Origin: Caldicellulosiruptor acetigenus
GTDB taxonomy: Bacteria; Bacillota; Thermoanaerobacteria; Caldicellulosiruptorales; Caldicellulosiruptoraceae
Assembly (NCBI RefSeq): GCF_026914305.1
Contig: NZ_CP113866.1
Coordinates: 752,183-816,182, forward strand
Length of the DNA stretch: 64,000 nt
Reading direction: 5' to 3'
In this document: in pieces, positions 33,303 to 43,622 of the stretch
Numbering within the stretch: position 1 is the stretch's first letter
Layout of the letters: each line of letters starts with the position of its first letter
Notes under the pieces: generated by a model
The model's database searches: none
The model's input: the letters and a program-made list of their open reading frames with translations, nothing else
What the model was told of the DNA's origin: nothing
Translations under genes and position numbers: made by a program

Positions 33303-34995
33303 TGTTTTCATTACCATTTGACAATTCCAAAACTTTTTTATAGTTATTCCTTATCCAGTCAATATCTTGCTCTTGAGTAGCCTTGGTGCCAACTCTCAAA
33401 AGATGTATTTTGTTGCCGTTGCGAGCAAAGTACATTCTGTATCTATCATGAAATTTAACTTCAAATACCCCCTCAATGTGAATTTTTTTGATGTTAGAAA
33501 GATTTGTTTTGTTATCTATAATATTTCTTATTTCTTTTTCTAAAGTGTTTTGAATATTTTCGTTGTTTATTCTATCAACCATATCATCAATGACTTTATC
33601 AGTTAAGATAACCTCTGGCCAGCACTTTAAGAATCTGTTTACAATAGCATTTCTTTTATGTTGCCTATTTTTGTTAAATGAATTTAGCAGATGTTGGTAT
33701 TGACGATTTAGTTCATCAATTTGTTTTTTTAAAGCTTCAATTTCCATTTCTTTTTGGGTGAATTCAATTTCCTTTTGTTTCAGTTGATTTATGAGTTCAT
33801 AATTTTCTTGTATAATTTTTTCTGCATCACTTTCCAACATTTCTATTTGCCTTTTAAGTTCAGCATTTTCTGCAATCTTTGACTTAAATTCCTGCAATGA
33901 AGTCTTTTCGTGTTCTATAAATTGAAGAAGTCCTTTTAATATGTGGATATCTTCATCAGTAAAGAAAGTTTGCTGACTTTCAATTTTTGCACGTTCAAGT
34001 TTCTCAATATTATTTTTGTAATAGATAGATTTTTGTGTAAGCACATCAAAGTAAACCTTTTGTATTTCTTCAATTTGAGAGATGATTTTCTTCCATTTGT
34101 TTTCGGTTTCATAAAACTTGTCAAGCAATTCATTTAAATCACCATTTTCTTGTGCTGCTTTGCGCAAGTCGGAAGATAATTTTTGCAATTCTTTATCTAA
34201 TTGATTCTTTTTAACATACAACTGACTTAAAGAGTATTCATATCTTTCGTGATATTGTTCCAGTTCTTTCTTTTCAGACTGACTGATGTTCTTAAAATAT
34301 TCCTTATATTCAGACAGTATTTTTGTTTTTTGTTCCAGCTCAACCCGTTCTTGCATTAAAACAGAAGAAAGCTGCTTCAAAGTTTTTCTGTATTTGCCAA
34401 ATTCTTGGCCTTGTTGCAATGTGTTTTCAAGTTCTTTTATGAGAAGGTTTGGAGATAAAATACCTTTTGATTTTAACTCTTTTTCAGCTCTTTGCTTTTC
34501 AATCCGTTGTATTCTTTTTATTTCCTCTTTTGAAAGTGTTTTATCTCTCATGCGTGCATCTATGATGGCTTTTGAAGCAAAGCCTATCCCAGCTGAGAAG
34601 CCATAGACAACAGGAATGGTTGGTACGGAACCTAAGATAGGGACAAGTATTTTATATAATGCAAGAACACCATGCTGGGCAAGAAATCCATAACCAATTA
34701 TTCCAAGTATGTAAGAAACCAGTTCTTGAGCTTTTGTTTGGTTTATCGGATAGTTTAAAGCTTTAGCAATAAAATACACCATTACTGTTTGGAGAGGAGT
34801 CAATATAAATATATCAGCAAATGGCAAAGGCTGAGCAGCTGTAATTGCGCATATCATTGAAAAGATGTTTATAATTATTACTGCTTTTTTATCTGGACTT
34901 ATTGAGGGATCTTCTATATAGTTTTCTATTGCTTCTTTTATTCCATCTACATATTTCTCTGCGTACTCAAAGAACTTATCCATTTTTATAAGCAT
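33268..34995 (-). CDS. DUF697-like membrane domain, coiled coil and RelE-like domain in one protein
   Basis: About 575 residues. ATG 34995 is chosen: AGGAG lies 12 bases upstream, while the ATG at 35007 directly abuts that site. Residues about 35-150 are hydrophobic (AVIIINIFSMICAITAAQPL, YILGIIGYGFLAQHG), resembling the DUF697 domain found beside bacterial dynamin-like GTPases. Residues about 160-470 are long coiled coils. The C-terminal ~90 residues (IHIEGVFEVKFHDRYRMYF, IHLLRVGTKATQEQDIDWI) fit the RelE/ParE ribonuclease-toxin fold. It is transcribed divergently from the dynamin operon, 200 bases away. Domain calls are by eye. Confidence 0.65.
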   Translation of the reverse strand: MLIKMDKFFEYAEKYVDGIKEAIENYIEDPSISPDKKAVIIINIFSMICAITAAQPLPFADIFILTPLQTVMVYFIAKALNYPINQTKAQELVSYILGIIGYGFLAQHGVLALYKILVPILGSVPTIPVVYGFSAGIGFASKAIIDARMRDKTLSKEEIKRIQRIEKQRAEKELKSKGILSPNLLIKELENTLQQGQEFGKYRKTLKQLSSVLMQERVELEQKTKILSEYKEYFKNISQSEKKELEQYHERYEYSLSQLYVKKNQLDKELQKLSSDLRKAAQENGDLNELLDKFYETENKWKKIISQIEEIQKVYFDVLTQKSIYYKNNIEKLERAKIESQQTFFTDEDIHILKGLLQFIEHEKTSLQEFKSKIAENAELKRQIEMLESDAEKIIQENYELINQLKQKEIEFTQKEMEIEALKKQIDELNRQYQHLLNSFNKNRQHKRNAIVNRFLKCWPEVILTDKVIDDMVDRINNENIQNTLEKEIRNIIDNKTNLSNIKKIHIEGVFEVKFHDRYRMYFARNGNKIHLLRVGTKATQEQDIDWIRNNYKKVLELSNGNENRGYPPHLSERL

Positions 34996-35124
34996 TTTTA
35001 CAATCATCTCCTGCTAAATTTGTGGGTTTTGTATCTAATCAATATTTTACTTAAAAGTTTGAATAAAATCAAAAATTTGAAACATGTCATCAAAATATAC
35101 ATAAAATTCTGTTGAATATTGCAA

Positions 35125-35154
35125 TTGAGTAGATAAACCTGTAAAATTTATATT
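35125..35154 (+). promoter_or_regulatory. Probable promoter of the dynamin-like operon
   Basis: TTGAGT (35125-35130), 18-base spacer, TATATT (35149-35154), 40 bases before the first gene. A TATAAT at 35164 is an alternative -10 box without a good -35. Confidence 0.4.
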
Positions 35155-35195
35155 GTAAAAAATTATAATATCTTATAAAGGGGCAGAAATAGCGT

Positions 35196-37133
35196 ATGTT
35201 ACAACAGCTTGACTTTAGCACAGTCAAACAAGAACTTCTTGAACTAATTGAACAGGCTGAAAAGATAATTGATGAGGAAACCTTGCTTAATAGGTTGAAA
35301 TCAGCAAAGGATAGGTTGGAGAGGGAAAAGCTCAATATATTAGTAGTTGGCGAATTCAGCAGAGGAAAATCTACATTTATCAATGCTTTGTTGGAAGAGC
35401 CTGTTCTGCCTTCAAAGGTAAATCCAACCACCGCAGCAATTACAATTGTCAAAGGCGGTCCAAACAAAAAAATAACAGTATATTACAGTGATGGGACAAT
35501 AAAAGAACTGAAAATAGAAGATGAACCACCAAACAAGTTTTTAAACAACATCATAACAGCAGAAAGCGAAGGGGTTTATAATATAGAAAAGGTTGAGATT
35601 GAGTGGCCATCGATGCTTGAAAAAATTGATGGAATAATTGTAGATACTCCCGGTGTTAATGACCTTGATGAAACCCGCGAACAAATCACTTATGGTTATC
35701 TTTCTGAGGCTGATGCTTGTATTGTCATACTCGACAGTCAGCAGCCTCTGTCACAAAGTGAGATCAATTTTATAAATCAAAAGATATTAAAAGAGGATAT
35801 AATTCGAATCCTGTTTGTGATAAATAGAGTTGATGAAATAGATGATGATCCAAATGGACCGAATATTAAGCGTATAGTTGAGTATGTCAAGGAGTCTATA
35901 AAGAAGAATGTTCCTGATATAAAGGAACCGCGTGTTTTTGCCATTTCGTCAAAACAAGCGCTTAGAGCAAGATATAAAAAAGATGATAGTGCAAAAAATT
36001 GGAATGATAGCTTTTGCGAATTTGAAAAAAAGCTCATAGAGTTTGCAAATGACAGAGCTTTTGAAAAGAGACTTCCCGAACATTTAAACAGGTTGGGAAG
36101 GTTATGCCATGAGGCAATGAGCTATTATGAGAACAAGAGGATTGGTTTAAGATCTTCAAAGGAGCAATTGGAAAGTGAAATCAAAATTCTTTTTAATAAA
36201 CAAAACCTTATAGAGCTGAAGAGAAAGAATTTGATGACATACATGGAGAATCAAAGGACAGAGCTGGAAAGACGGGTGAGTTCAAGGATAAAAGAGGATT
36301 TAACTCAATTCAAAATGGATATTTTTGAAAAGGCAAAGTCGAAGATGAATGAAAAAGATACTCTTGAGAATCTACTAAAACAGGAAGTTAACAAAGCAAT
36401 GAGAGAAATTCTACAACGTATAGATGCTATTTTATATCAATTTAGGGTTGATATTTTAAATTATATAAACAGAGAGATAACAAGAGAAATGGACAGGCTT
36501 TTTGAGGATGAACTATTAAAAATTAAGAAAAATGGGTATAAAAAAGATTATGAGCTTAATACAAATGTGCCTGCAGTTTTGAGCAAACAAACAGATGATT
36601 TGGTTGTGGATGTTAAGATTGATGATTTGGATAATCCATCCTACAATTTTAGCCTTGATGGCTCAGTTGTAAGTGATGATGAAAGAATTGGCATTGAAAT
36701 TTTAAGCAGAGGTGCACTTGGCTTTATTGGTGGAGCTTTGTTTGGCCCAATTGGATTTTTTGCTGGACTTATTGGCGGTGGTAAAGTTGGTGAAAAGTTA
36801 ACTGAATTTATTGTAATCAAAAAGTTAGAAGAAAAACGACAACGTGAATTTGAAAGAAATTTATCAACGAAAATAGATGAGATAATCAAAAATGCTGAAA
36901 AAATCGCTAAAGAGATTGTTGATAAAGAGCTAATGAAGCTCAGGCTATATGCGCAAAACTATATCGACGAAAAGATAGGTATAATAAAATCAATGATAGA
37001 AGAGAAAAATAACCAGCTCATTTTAAAGCAAGAGGATATAGATAAGCTTGTAAATCAAACGCAGGCAAAGCAGCAGCAGATAAAGAAAATTCTTTTCAGG
37101 TTGAGAGAGATTGGAAAAGAGGTGGCAATCTGA
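35196..37133 (+). CDS. Bacterial dynamin-like GTPase 1
   Basis: 645 residues from ATG 35196 behind AAAGGGG. GTPase motifs: G1 VVGEFSRGKSTFINALL (about residue 48), G2 in VNPTTAAITIV, G3 IVDTPGVND, G4 VINRVDE. Long helical stalk regions follow. A hydrophobic glycine-rich segment (GALGFIGGALFGPIGFFAGL, about residue 505) is typical of the membrane-inserting paddle of bacterial dynamins. These proteins bind and remodel membranes. Its stop overlaps the start of the next gene by one base, so the two are co-translated. Confidence 0.85.
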   Translation: MLQQLDFSTVKQELLELIEQAEKIIDEETLLNRLKSAKDRLEREKLNILVVGEFSRGKSTFINALLEEPVLPSKVNPTTAAITIVKGGPNKKITVYYSDGTIKELKIEDEPPNKFLNNIITAESEGVYNIEKVEIEWPSMLEKIDGIIVDTPGVNDLDETREQITYGYLSEADACIVILDSQQPLSQSEINFINQKILKEDIIRILFVINRVDEIDDDPNGPNIKRIVEYVKESIKKNVPDIKEPRVFAISSKQALRARYKKDDSAKNWNDSFCEFEKKLIEFANDRAFEKRLPEHLNRLGRLCHEAMSYYENKRIGLRSSKEQLESEIKILFNKQNLIELKRKNLMTYMENQRTELERRVSSRIKEDLTQFKMDIFEKAKSKMNEKDTLENLLKQEVNKAMREILQRIDAILYQFRVDILNYINREITREMDRLFEDELLKIKKNGYKKDYELNTNVPAVLSKQTDDLVVDVKIDDLDNPSYNFSLDGSVVSDDERIGIEILSRGALGFIGGALFGPIGFFAGLIGGGKVGEKLTEFIVIKKLEEKRQREFERNLSTKIDEIIKNAEKIAKEIVDKELMKLRLYAQNYIDEKIGIIKSMIEEKNNQLILKQEDIDKLVNQTQAKQQQIKKILFRLREIGKEVAI

Positions 37134-38872
37134 TGGATTTTGATAGCATCTCACGACAATTGATGGAAATAGCACAGACTTTAGAAGATGGCAATGTTCA
37201 GAGCATTATAAGAACAATCGAGAGCTACAAATCTCAAGACAGTTTCAATTTGGTTGTGTTAGGCGAATTCAAAAGAGGAAAATCATCTTTGATAAATTCT
37301 CTCCTAATGCGTGATTTACTGCCGACTGATGTGCTTCCTACCACTGCAATTTTACATATTATAAGGTATTCAGAAAGGGAATATGGTGTTGTTGAATTCA
37401 TTGATGGCAGAAAAGAGGAATTTGAGCTTAATAAGGAATTTTTAGAGAGGTTTAAAGCAGACGCTGGTCAAGATTTAGAGAATATAAAGAGCATAAACCT
37501 TTACTGCAACTGTGACATATTAAAAGACGGTGTTGTCATCATAGATACACCGGGTGTCAACGATATATCACAAATGAGGCTTGAGATAACAAAGGAGATT
37601 TTGCCATACTGTGATGCTGCAATATTCTTGTTAGATGCAGCTGCGCCTGTGACAAAATCAGAGGCTGATTTTCTTTTGACTCAGGTTTTATCGCACAAGA
37701 TTGATAATATCCTTTTTGTTATATCAAAAATTGACAGGCTTGATGAGGACGAGAGGGAAGATGCAATATTTGGTGCTAAAAAAAGGTTGCAAGGGCTGTT
37801 GAATAAAGAAGTCAATGTTATACCATATTCTGCAAGAAAAGCGATTGAATTTGGAAAAAGAGGAGATACTTATCAAGATAAAGAGAATTTGATGGTGCAA
37901 CTGGAACAGTTGAAACAAAAAGCTCAGACTGAGAAAATGGAAAGAATTGTAGCAAGGTTGAAAGTATGCATAAATTTACTGAAAGAGAAGGTTGAATATT
38001 TCGAAAGGCTTATGAGCTATGATGCAAACAAGCTGAAGGCTTACGAGTTTGAGCTTAGTAACAAGATTGAGGAGAGTAAGCTAAAGTTTGAAACACTTAT
38101 GCAAAATATTGATTCAATTGGCAAAAGAGCAGCAATAGCTATGTTTGATCAGCATTTTGAAAGATTTTATAAAAAATTTAAAGATCAGGTAAAAATTGAA
38201 ATAAAACAACAGTCTAATGTTGAAAGGTATGTAAAGCAGATATTACCTGTCAGGATAGAAAGAGAGCTGAAAGTATTCAGTGAGCAGGAAGGTGAAGTAC
38301 TGCACAAGTATCTTTTGAAATTTTCTGAGCATGTGGCTAACGAATACAAGAAACATTTTGGTATAGATATGCTTATAGACAGAAAAATGTTTGCGTTTGA
38401 ACTGCAAAGCTACGAGGCTGATATGCCTAAAAGCTCAAATAATTTGGATGAGGTTTTTAAAACCTATTTACCATATTTATTAGGAGCAGTTGTTGGCAGC
38501 TTTTTTATGCCAGGAATTGGCACGATCATTGGTGGTGTGGGTGCTAAGCTTGCTACAGATATATTCAGCAGACAACGAGAAGATGCTATCAGAGATTTTA
38601 TAATAAATAATCTTGATTATTTATTACAGGATGCGCTGAGCGAGTATCGCAGAAATGCTATAAATACTATTGAGTCTTTGTTTATGGACTTGAAAAATAC
38701 AGTAAGAACCTACCATGAAAATAATACTACACAGATTGTGAATAATCTCAAAAAGATGTTGAATTACAGTGACAGTTCTAAAGAGGAGCTTGAGAAAAGA
38801 AAAGCTAACATAAAGAATATCAAAGATAAACTACTGAGTTTAGAAGCTGACCTGCAAAAGGTTTATGCTTAA
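37133..38872 (+). CDS. Bacterial dynamin-like GTPase 2
   Basis: 579 residues from ATG 37133 (TGATG overlap with the gene before). G1 VVLGEFKRGKSSLINSLLM, G2 VLPTTAILHII, G3 IIDTPGVNDIS, G4 ISKIDRLDE. A membrane-inserting segment, YLLGAVVGSFFMPGIGTII, lies near residue 450. Tandem pairs of bacterial dynamins (for example LeoA with its partners, or the fused DynA) usually work as heteromers. The one-base overlap argues that the two products assemble together. Full length and intact. Confidence 0.85.
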   Translation: MDFDSISRQLMEIAQTLEDGNVQSIIRTIESYKSQDSFNLVVLGEFKRGKSSLINSLLMRDLLPTDVLPTTAILHIIRYSEREYGVVEFIDGRKEEFELNKEFLERFKADAGQDLENIKSINLYCNCDILKDGVVIIDTPGVNDISQMRLEITKEILPYCDAAIFLLDAAAPVTKSEADFLLTQVLSHKIDNILFVISKIDRLDEDEREDAIFGAKKRLQGLLNKEVNVIPYSARKAIEFGKRGDTYQDKENLMVQLEQLKQKAQTEKMERIVARLKVCINLLKEKVEYFERLMSYDANKLKAYEFELSNKIEESKLKFETLMQNIDSIGKRAAIAMFDQHFERFYKKFKDQVKIEIKQQSNVERYVKQILPVRIERELKVFSEQEGEVLHKYLLKFSEHVANEYKKHFGIDMLIDRKMFAFELQSYEADMPKSSNNLDEVFKTYLPYLLGAVVGSFFMPGIGTIIGGVGAKLATDIFSRQREDAIRDFIINNLDYLLQDALSEYRRNAINTIESLFMDLKNTVRTYHENNTTQIVNNLKKMLNYSDSSKEELEKRKANIKNIKDKLLSLEADLQKVYA

Positions 38873-38899
38873 AATAAAAATAAAGGGGGATTGATTAAA

Positions 38900-39451
38900 A
38901 TGACACATTTTCCACATATTTTTGATTTTAATGGTGATGGTGTGATGGATAATGATTATAGTGCGGACTTAGGTCATACTGAGCCTAATGTGTTTGGTGG
39001 AGAGAATATGTATGATACTCATGGCAACTATATAGGCCATACAGAACCAAACATATTTGGTGGTGAGGACATACACGATGCAACTGGAAATGTAGTAGGA
39101 CACACCGAGCAAAATGTCTTTGGTGGGAAAAATCTCTATGATGCGGATGGTGAAAAATTAGCTCACACAGAGCCAAATTCAATGGGTGGAGAAAATATCT
39201 ATGGCCAGAATGGTGAAAGGATCGGTTATACAACTGAAAATGCCTTTGGTGGTTTTGATATTCATGATGCAGATGGCAGTACTATTGGACATATAGAACC
39301 TAATGCTTTTGGTGGAGAAGATGTTCATCATGAATCAACAGATTATGGACATGTTGATACTGATACATGGCTGAACAACTTTTTGGATAATGTGAGTGGA
39401 TCTGATGCTGGTTACAAGCTTGATATGATAAAGTTCCCTAATCTTATATAG
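38900..39451 (+). CDS. FGG-repeat protein of the dynamin operon
   Basis: 183 residues. ATG 38900 is chosen for the AAAGGGGG site 9 bases upstream; TTG 38891 is too close to it. The N-terminus has FDFNGDGVMDNDYS, an EF-hand-like DxNxDG calcium loop. Then come six repeats of about 21 residues of the form GHTEPNxFGGExxYDxxGxx, with turn-forming glycines and conserved aromatic positions. The repeats probably build a beta-solenoid or beta-hairpin stack. The last ~30 residues differ. I do not know a function for this repeat. It lies between GTPases 2 and 3, spaced 27 and 24 bases. Confidence 0.65.
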   Translation: MTHFPHIFDFNGDGVMDNDYSADLGHTEPNVFGGENMYDTHGNYIGHTEPNIFGGEDIHDATGNVVGHTEQNVFGGKNLYDADGEKLAHTEPNSMGGENIYGQNGERIGYTTENAFGGFDIHDADGSTIGHIEPNAFGGEDVHHESTDYGHVDTDTWLNNFLDNVSGSDAGYKLDMIKFPNLI

Positions 39452-39475
39452 GCTTCTGAAGGAATGTGATTTGTT

Positions 39476-42400
39476 ATGAATAGGATAATGACTGATAATG
39501 ATGTTCTGAATGTTTTACAAAACTATGCTTTAGATGATAATGACAAAGCAGCAGCATTGTTTGTGAAAAGCATAACAAAGGATCAACTTTTGGACTTTAA
39601 TACTGCAAATGAACTTTTGATGAATTTGTTGATAAATACTGGTGAGAAGAAGGAAGCAGCTGCCTTTTTGGCAAGTAATATTGAGGAAATATGCAATCAT
39701 GATATGCATATATTGGTGAGATACCTTCCCTTTGTTGAGTGGGATGGTATCTCACTAAATATTTTAAAAAGCCATAATCAAAACCACCATTTTGTAAGGC
39801 TTGTTATTGATGTTGCGGAGGGAAGTTTGAAAAATAACAAGAAAAGTTTTGCTAGAAATTTGATGCAGCTGTATAATGAGATTCTTACAGAAAAAGTTAG
39901 AAAAAATGATATATTGAATAATATTGATATTTTCAAAGATGCTGTACTCAATGCCTTGAGCCTTTTAGATGAGGAAAGTGCTCAGATATTTTATGACTTC
40001 TTAAATGAGATTTTGAATTTAATGATGAAGAGTATAGCTAATGCAATAGGTGTAAGCAGTGAGATTAAAAGAGAATTAAATGAAAACTTGCTGAAAGAGC
40101 TTGGGGATTTAGTGAGAGAAAAGAAAATAAGTAGTATAAAAAGGATTACAGAGCAATACTACAACAGTTTGGTATTTGTAAGTAGTCCCATGAAGGATGA
40201 GGCTCAAAGCATATTTGTATTTACTGGATTGAACAATTATTTTGAGAATATCAAGAAAAGGTTTCAAATTGGAAGAACAACAAGGTTTAGTTCCTACACA
40301 AGAAATGTTATAAATGATATAAATAAGACGTTAATCAGGATACTATCTAACATAAAAAATAAGCAGTTAAATATAGATGAAGGATTAAGCACAGTTTATA
40401 AAGAATTGAAGAAGCTGAAATACTTATATAGCTATGAACATCTGCTTGAGACATGGTTTTTATATTATCTATGCAGTATTCAGCTTTCTTTATATAAAAA
40501 AGATTTTTCGAAAACATTTGAAAATATAGAAGTAGCAAAAGATAGATTCCGTTCCAGATTTAATAAAGGCATAAACCCTGTTATTTACCATGCAGATAAA
40601 ATAATTGATTTTTATAGCCATATTCTTTTGGGCAATTACAACGAAGCTGATGATGTGCTGAATATGCTGAAAAAGGAATATGAAGAGCTCGGGTGGTTGA
40701 GTTCAATTTTAGATCAAGATGCTGTTTTTGGTTATGGCAAGTATGATTTTGAAACTGCTCGCAAAATTGTAGCTGAGATATTGGATGATATTAGATTGTT
40801 GGCTGACAATAAAATGATTGATGAACGTGAGCTTGAAAGAATAAAAAAGCTTGTGAGAGTAGCAAGAAAAAAGATAAAACAAAATGAACTTAGGATTTCC
40901 ATTGTTGGTGAGACAAGTGTTGGTAAAACAACATTTTTAAACAGACTTTTTAATACTGATTTGTTTTTTGTGACTCAGGAAGAAGCAACTGCTGTTCCCA
41001 TTGAAATAAGGAAATCTTTTGAAAAGAGCATTAGAATAGAGGTTTTGAACAGCGATGATTCGATTGAAAAAATACTTTTTGCCTATGATTATTTTGATGG
41101 TTTAAAAGAAGAGAAATCTATAAAGGGAATTTTATATTTTGACAAAGAAAAACTAAAAAGTGCACTTTACAGTGGGTTGCCGTTTTCAAGTTTTGTAGAA
41201 AAAGATGTTGTGCAGAATGTGGATGTAAAAGAATTTTTAAGGGAGTACACAGCAGTACAAAATTTTGATTCACCAAAATTTATTAAAAAAGTCAAAGTAT
41301 ACTTACCAATTGACGAACTACCAGATGATGTTGTTATTATTGATACCCCTGGATTTAATGCAAATGAGAAAAGAAGCGACATAGCGTCAGATGTTGTAAA
41401 GAACAGCCATATTTGTTTATTTTTAATTGATGCACGAAATGCCTTAAAAGCTGAAGAAATGAAAAAGATTTCTATGGTAAAAGAGTATGCGAGCAAGGTG
41501 TTTTTTGTTTTGAATAAAATGGATTTGGTTATTGGTGATGACGACTTGGATTGTGATGGGCCTGATAGTGCTGAACAACTGATACAAAGAGTAAGAGAAA
41601 ATTTGCAGGAAGTTTTGGAGCTTGACAGGGTTTTTCTTTATCCAGTTGTTTCTGTTAATGTAAGTAGAAACAGTCCTGCTTTTGTATATTCGGAAAATGT
41701 AGAAAAACTAAAAAAAGAGCTATTTGAAGAGGCCATGGCTCAAAAATATGAATACATATTTGATTATTTAATAAGAGAATTTGCGAGCATATCAGGCAAT
41801 ATCATAACAATTTATAAAAACAAGCTTGGCGAATACGAAAGAATGATAGAGGAGCTAAAGAAGAAAATACCCATTAGTCCTCAATGGATACTTGACCATC
41901 TATATAAGAGTTTGGGAGCAAGTATAGAAGGGAATATAAGGATCTATATAAACAATATGAACTTAGCAATGCAAAAATTTTTCAATTTAGGGAGACTGCA
42001 GTTTAGTGAATGGATGGAAGAAATTTATTCGGAAAGCTATCTCAAAAATGGTTACGAACAAAAAGCAAAGGCTATTGCAAACTTTATAGTTGATAACATA
42101 GCTAAAGCAAGGGTGGCTGAACTTAATAAATTAAATAAGACTTTAGTTAAGGGTTCTGAAATTATTGTTATGAAATTCTTTGAGAATGCAGATATTGATT
42201 TGAGAGAAAGGCTTAAAAGCACTTTGCAGAAAGTTTCTTATATCGAGTTTGCTATTGATGAGAACATTAATAATAAGCTTACATATTTCAATGATGGATT
42301 TGAAAAAGGTTTTTGGGGTGCTGTAGGTGGAGCTATATTAGGGACTTTTATATTGGGACCAATTGGTACTGTTTTAGGTGGGCTTCTAGGGAATTGGTTG

Positions 42401-42727
42401 TTTAAGCCATCGATTGAAGATTTAAAGAGAGAGGCTAGTAAACAATTTGAAGATGCATTGATAAAACTTGAGAAGGCTATCTCAGATGAGCTTGTTAAAG
42501 AGATTGACTATAATAAAGCAGGATCATATGTGCAAAATATAGTGAACAGTCTTGATGAACTTTTAAATAGATATGCAACAGAAATTGAGCAAAAAAGAAA
42601 TGAGCAGATAAAAACGAGAAATGAGCTTTTGAGGAAAGTTATTGCTCTGAATGCTGACATTGCAAAGATAGGGTATAAAATGTACTACTTAAACAAATGG
42701 AGGCAGAACAGGATTTTAGAAGAATAG
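39476..42727 (+). CDS. Large dynamin-like GTPase 3 with N-terminal helical region
   Basis: 1,083 residues from ATG 39476. The first ~470 residues are helical and carry no recognised motif; the pattern (EALLETWFLYYLCS-like helices) could be a repeat scaffold. The GTPase domain follows: G1 ISIVGETSVGKTTFLNRLF, G2 EEATAVPIEI, G3 IIDTPGFNANEK, G4 FVLNKMDLV. A membrane-active segment, GFWGAVGGAILGTFILGPIG, lies near residue 945. It is much longer than usual bacterial dynamins. Intact and in operon order. Confidence 0.8.
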   Translation: MNRIMTDNDVLNVLQNYALDDNDKAAALFVKSITKDQLLDFNTANELLMNLLINTGEKKEAAAFLASNIEEICNHDMHILVRYLPFVEWDGISLNILKSHNQNHHFVRLVIDVAEGSLKNNKKSFARNLMQLYNEILTEKVRKNDILNNIDIFKDAVLNALSLLDEESAQIFYDFLNEILNLMMKSIANAIGVSSEIKRELNENLLKELGDLVREKKISSIKRITEQYYNSLVFVSSPMKDEAQSIFVFTGLNNYFENIKKRFQIGRTTRFSSYTRNVINDINKTLIRILSNIKNKQLNIDEGLSTVYKELKKLKYLYSYEHLLETWFLYYLCSIQLSLYKKDFSKTFENIEVAKDRFRSRFNKGINPVIYHADKIIDFYSHILLGNYNEADDVLNMLKKEYEELGWLSSILDQDAVFGYGKYDFETARKIVAEILDDIRLLADNKMIDERELERIKKLVRVARKKIKQNELRISIVGETSVGKTTFLNRLFNTDLFFVTQEEATAVPIEIRKSFEKSIRIEVLNSDDSIEKILFAYDYFDGLKEEKSIKGILYFDKEKLKSALYSGLPFSSFVEKDVVQNVDVKEFLREYTAVQNFDSPKFIKKVKVYLPIDELPDDVVIIDTPGFNANEKRSDIASDVVKNSHICLFLIDARNALKAEEMKKISMVKEYASKVFFVLNKMDLVIGDDDLDCDGPDSAEQLIQRVRENLQEVLELDRVFLYPVVSVNVSRNSPAFVYSENVEKLKKELFEEAMAQKYEYIFDYLIREFASISGNIITIYKNKLGEYERMIEELKKKIPISPQWILDHLYKSLGASIEGNIRIYINNMNLAMQKFFNLGRLQFSEWMEEIYSESYLKNGYEQKAKAIANFIVDNIAKARVAELNKLNKTLVKGSEIIVMKFFENADIDLRERLKSTLQKVSYIEFAIDENINNKLTYFNDGFEKGFWGAVGGAILGTFILGPIGTVLGGLLGNWLFKPSIEDLKREASKQFEDALIKLEKAISDELVKEIDYNKAGSYVQNIVNSLDELLNRYATEIEQKRNEQIKTRNELLRKVIALNADIAKIGYKMYYLNKWRQNRILEE

Positions 42728-42787
42728 TCATGATTTTTAATATTTAAAAATTTTATAATTTTTTAAATATCAGTGGAGTGATAAAAT

Positions 42788-43606
42788 TTGCTGAAAGATA
42801 TTAAAGATGAGATTTTAAGCAGCTTTGAATTTTCAGAATATTTTCAACTGATTGACAGTAGCAATAAAATTAACAAAGATAATGTTTTGGAATTTGCTCA
42901 ATTCAAAAATGTAGATAAAATAAGAGATTTTATTAGTTATTTGGTCCAAAATTTGAAAACAGTAGATAATACCACTATTATGTTTTCAGACTTAATAAAA
43001 AGTGTATCGGAGATGAGTATTGAATCGGCTATAGATTGGATTTTTGAAAATGCCAAAGATATTGATGGTAACTATACAATATTTGATCTTTTTGAGGAAG
43101 AACCTGAGCTTTACAAGATTTGTCTGATATTGGGCATTGTATTTGGGTTTACTGCTAATGATGCTTTGCAGATTGCTTTAAATGGTTTTGGGATTGCTAT
43201 GAGGTTGAAAAAAAGTATGAGACAAAACAGTACAGATTCAGATTGTTTTGATATATTTGAAAGATGCGTAAGTGCAATTTATAATCTTTTTTCTGAAAAA
43301 AGTAGAAAAACAGATATGGTATTTATAAATAAAATCAATTCTGAATTTTCAGACTTTGGTGAGTCAATATTGAATGATTTTGAGAGAGGATTTACGCTGA
43401 TTACACTCGAAACTTTGGCAGAAAAAGGGTTGAATGAGCTATTGCACTTTGATAAAAGAAACAGAGATTACGTATTAAGTGCGTATGAAAAAAATACAGC
43501 AGATAGCATAAGGTTTGATGATTTAGTAAATAATAGTTCACCTGTTTTTCTAAGCAGATTTATTAAAATTATTATTGACAGTAATTATTATCATGAGCAA
43601 TTGTGA
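42788..43606 (+). CDS. Accessory protein of the dynamin operon, unknown family
   Basis: 272 residues from TTG 42788, behind GTGGAGTG. Mostly helical; a hydrophobic patch (YKICLILGIVFGFTANDALQ) near residue 110 is too polar to be a certain membrane helix. No motif is recognised. It lies 60 bases after GTPase 3 and 16 bases before the next gene, so it belongs to the operon. Confidence 0.55.
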   Translation: MLKDIKDEILSSFEFSEYFQLIDSSNKINKDNVLEFAQFKNVDKIRDFISYLVQNLKTVDNTTIMFSDLIKSVSEMSIESAIDWIFENAKDIDGNYTIFDLFEEEPELYKICLILGIVFGFTANDALQIALNGFGIAMRLKKSMRQNSTDSDCFDIFERCVSAIYNLFSEKSRKTDMVFINKINSEFSDFGESILNDFERGFTLITLETLAEKGLNELLHFDKRNRDYVLSAYEKNTADSIRFDDLVNNSSPVFLSRFIKIIIDSNYYHEQL

Positions 43607-43622
43607 TTTTGGGGGTTTTTAA

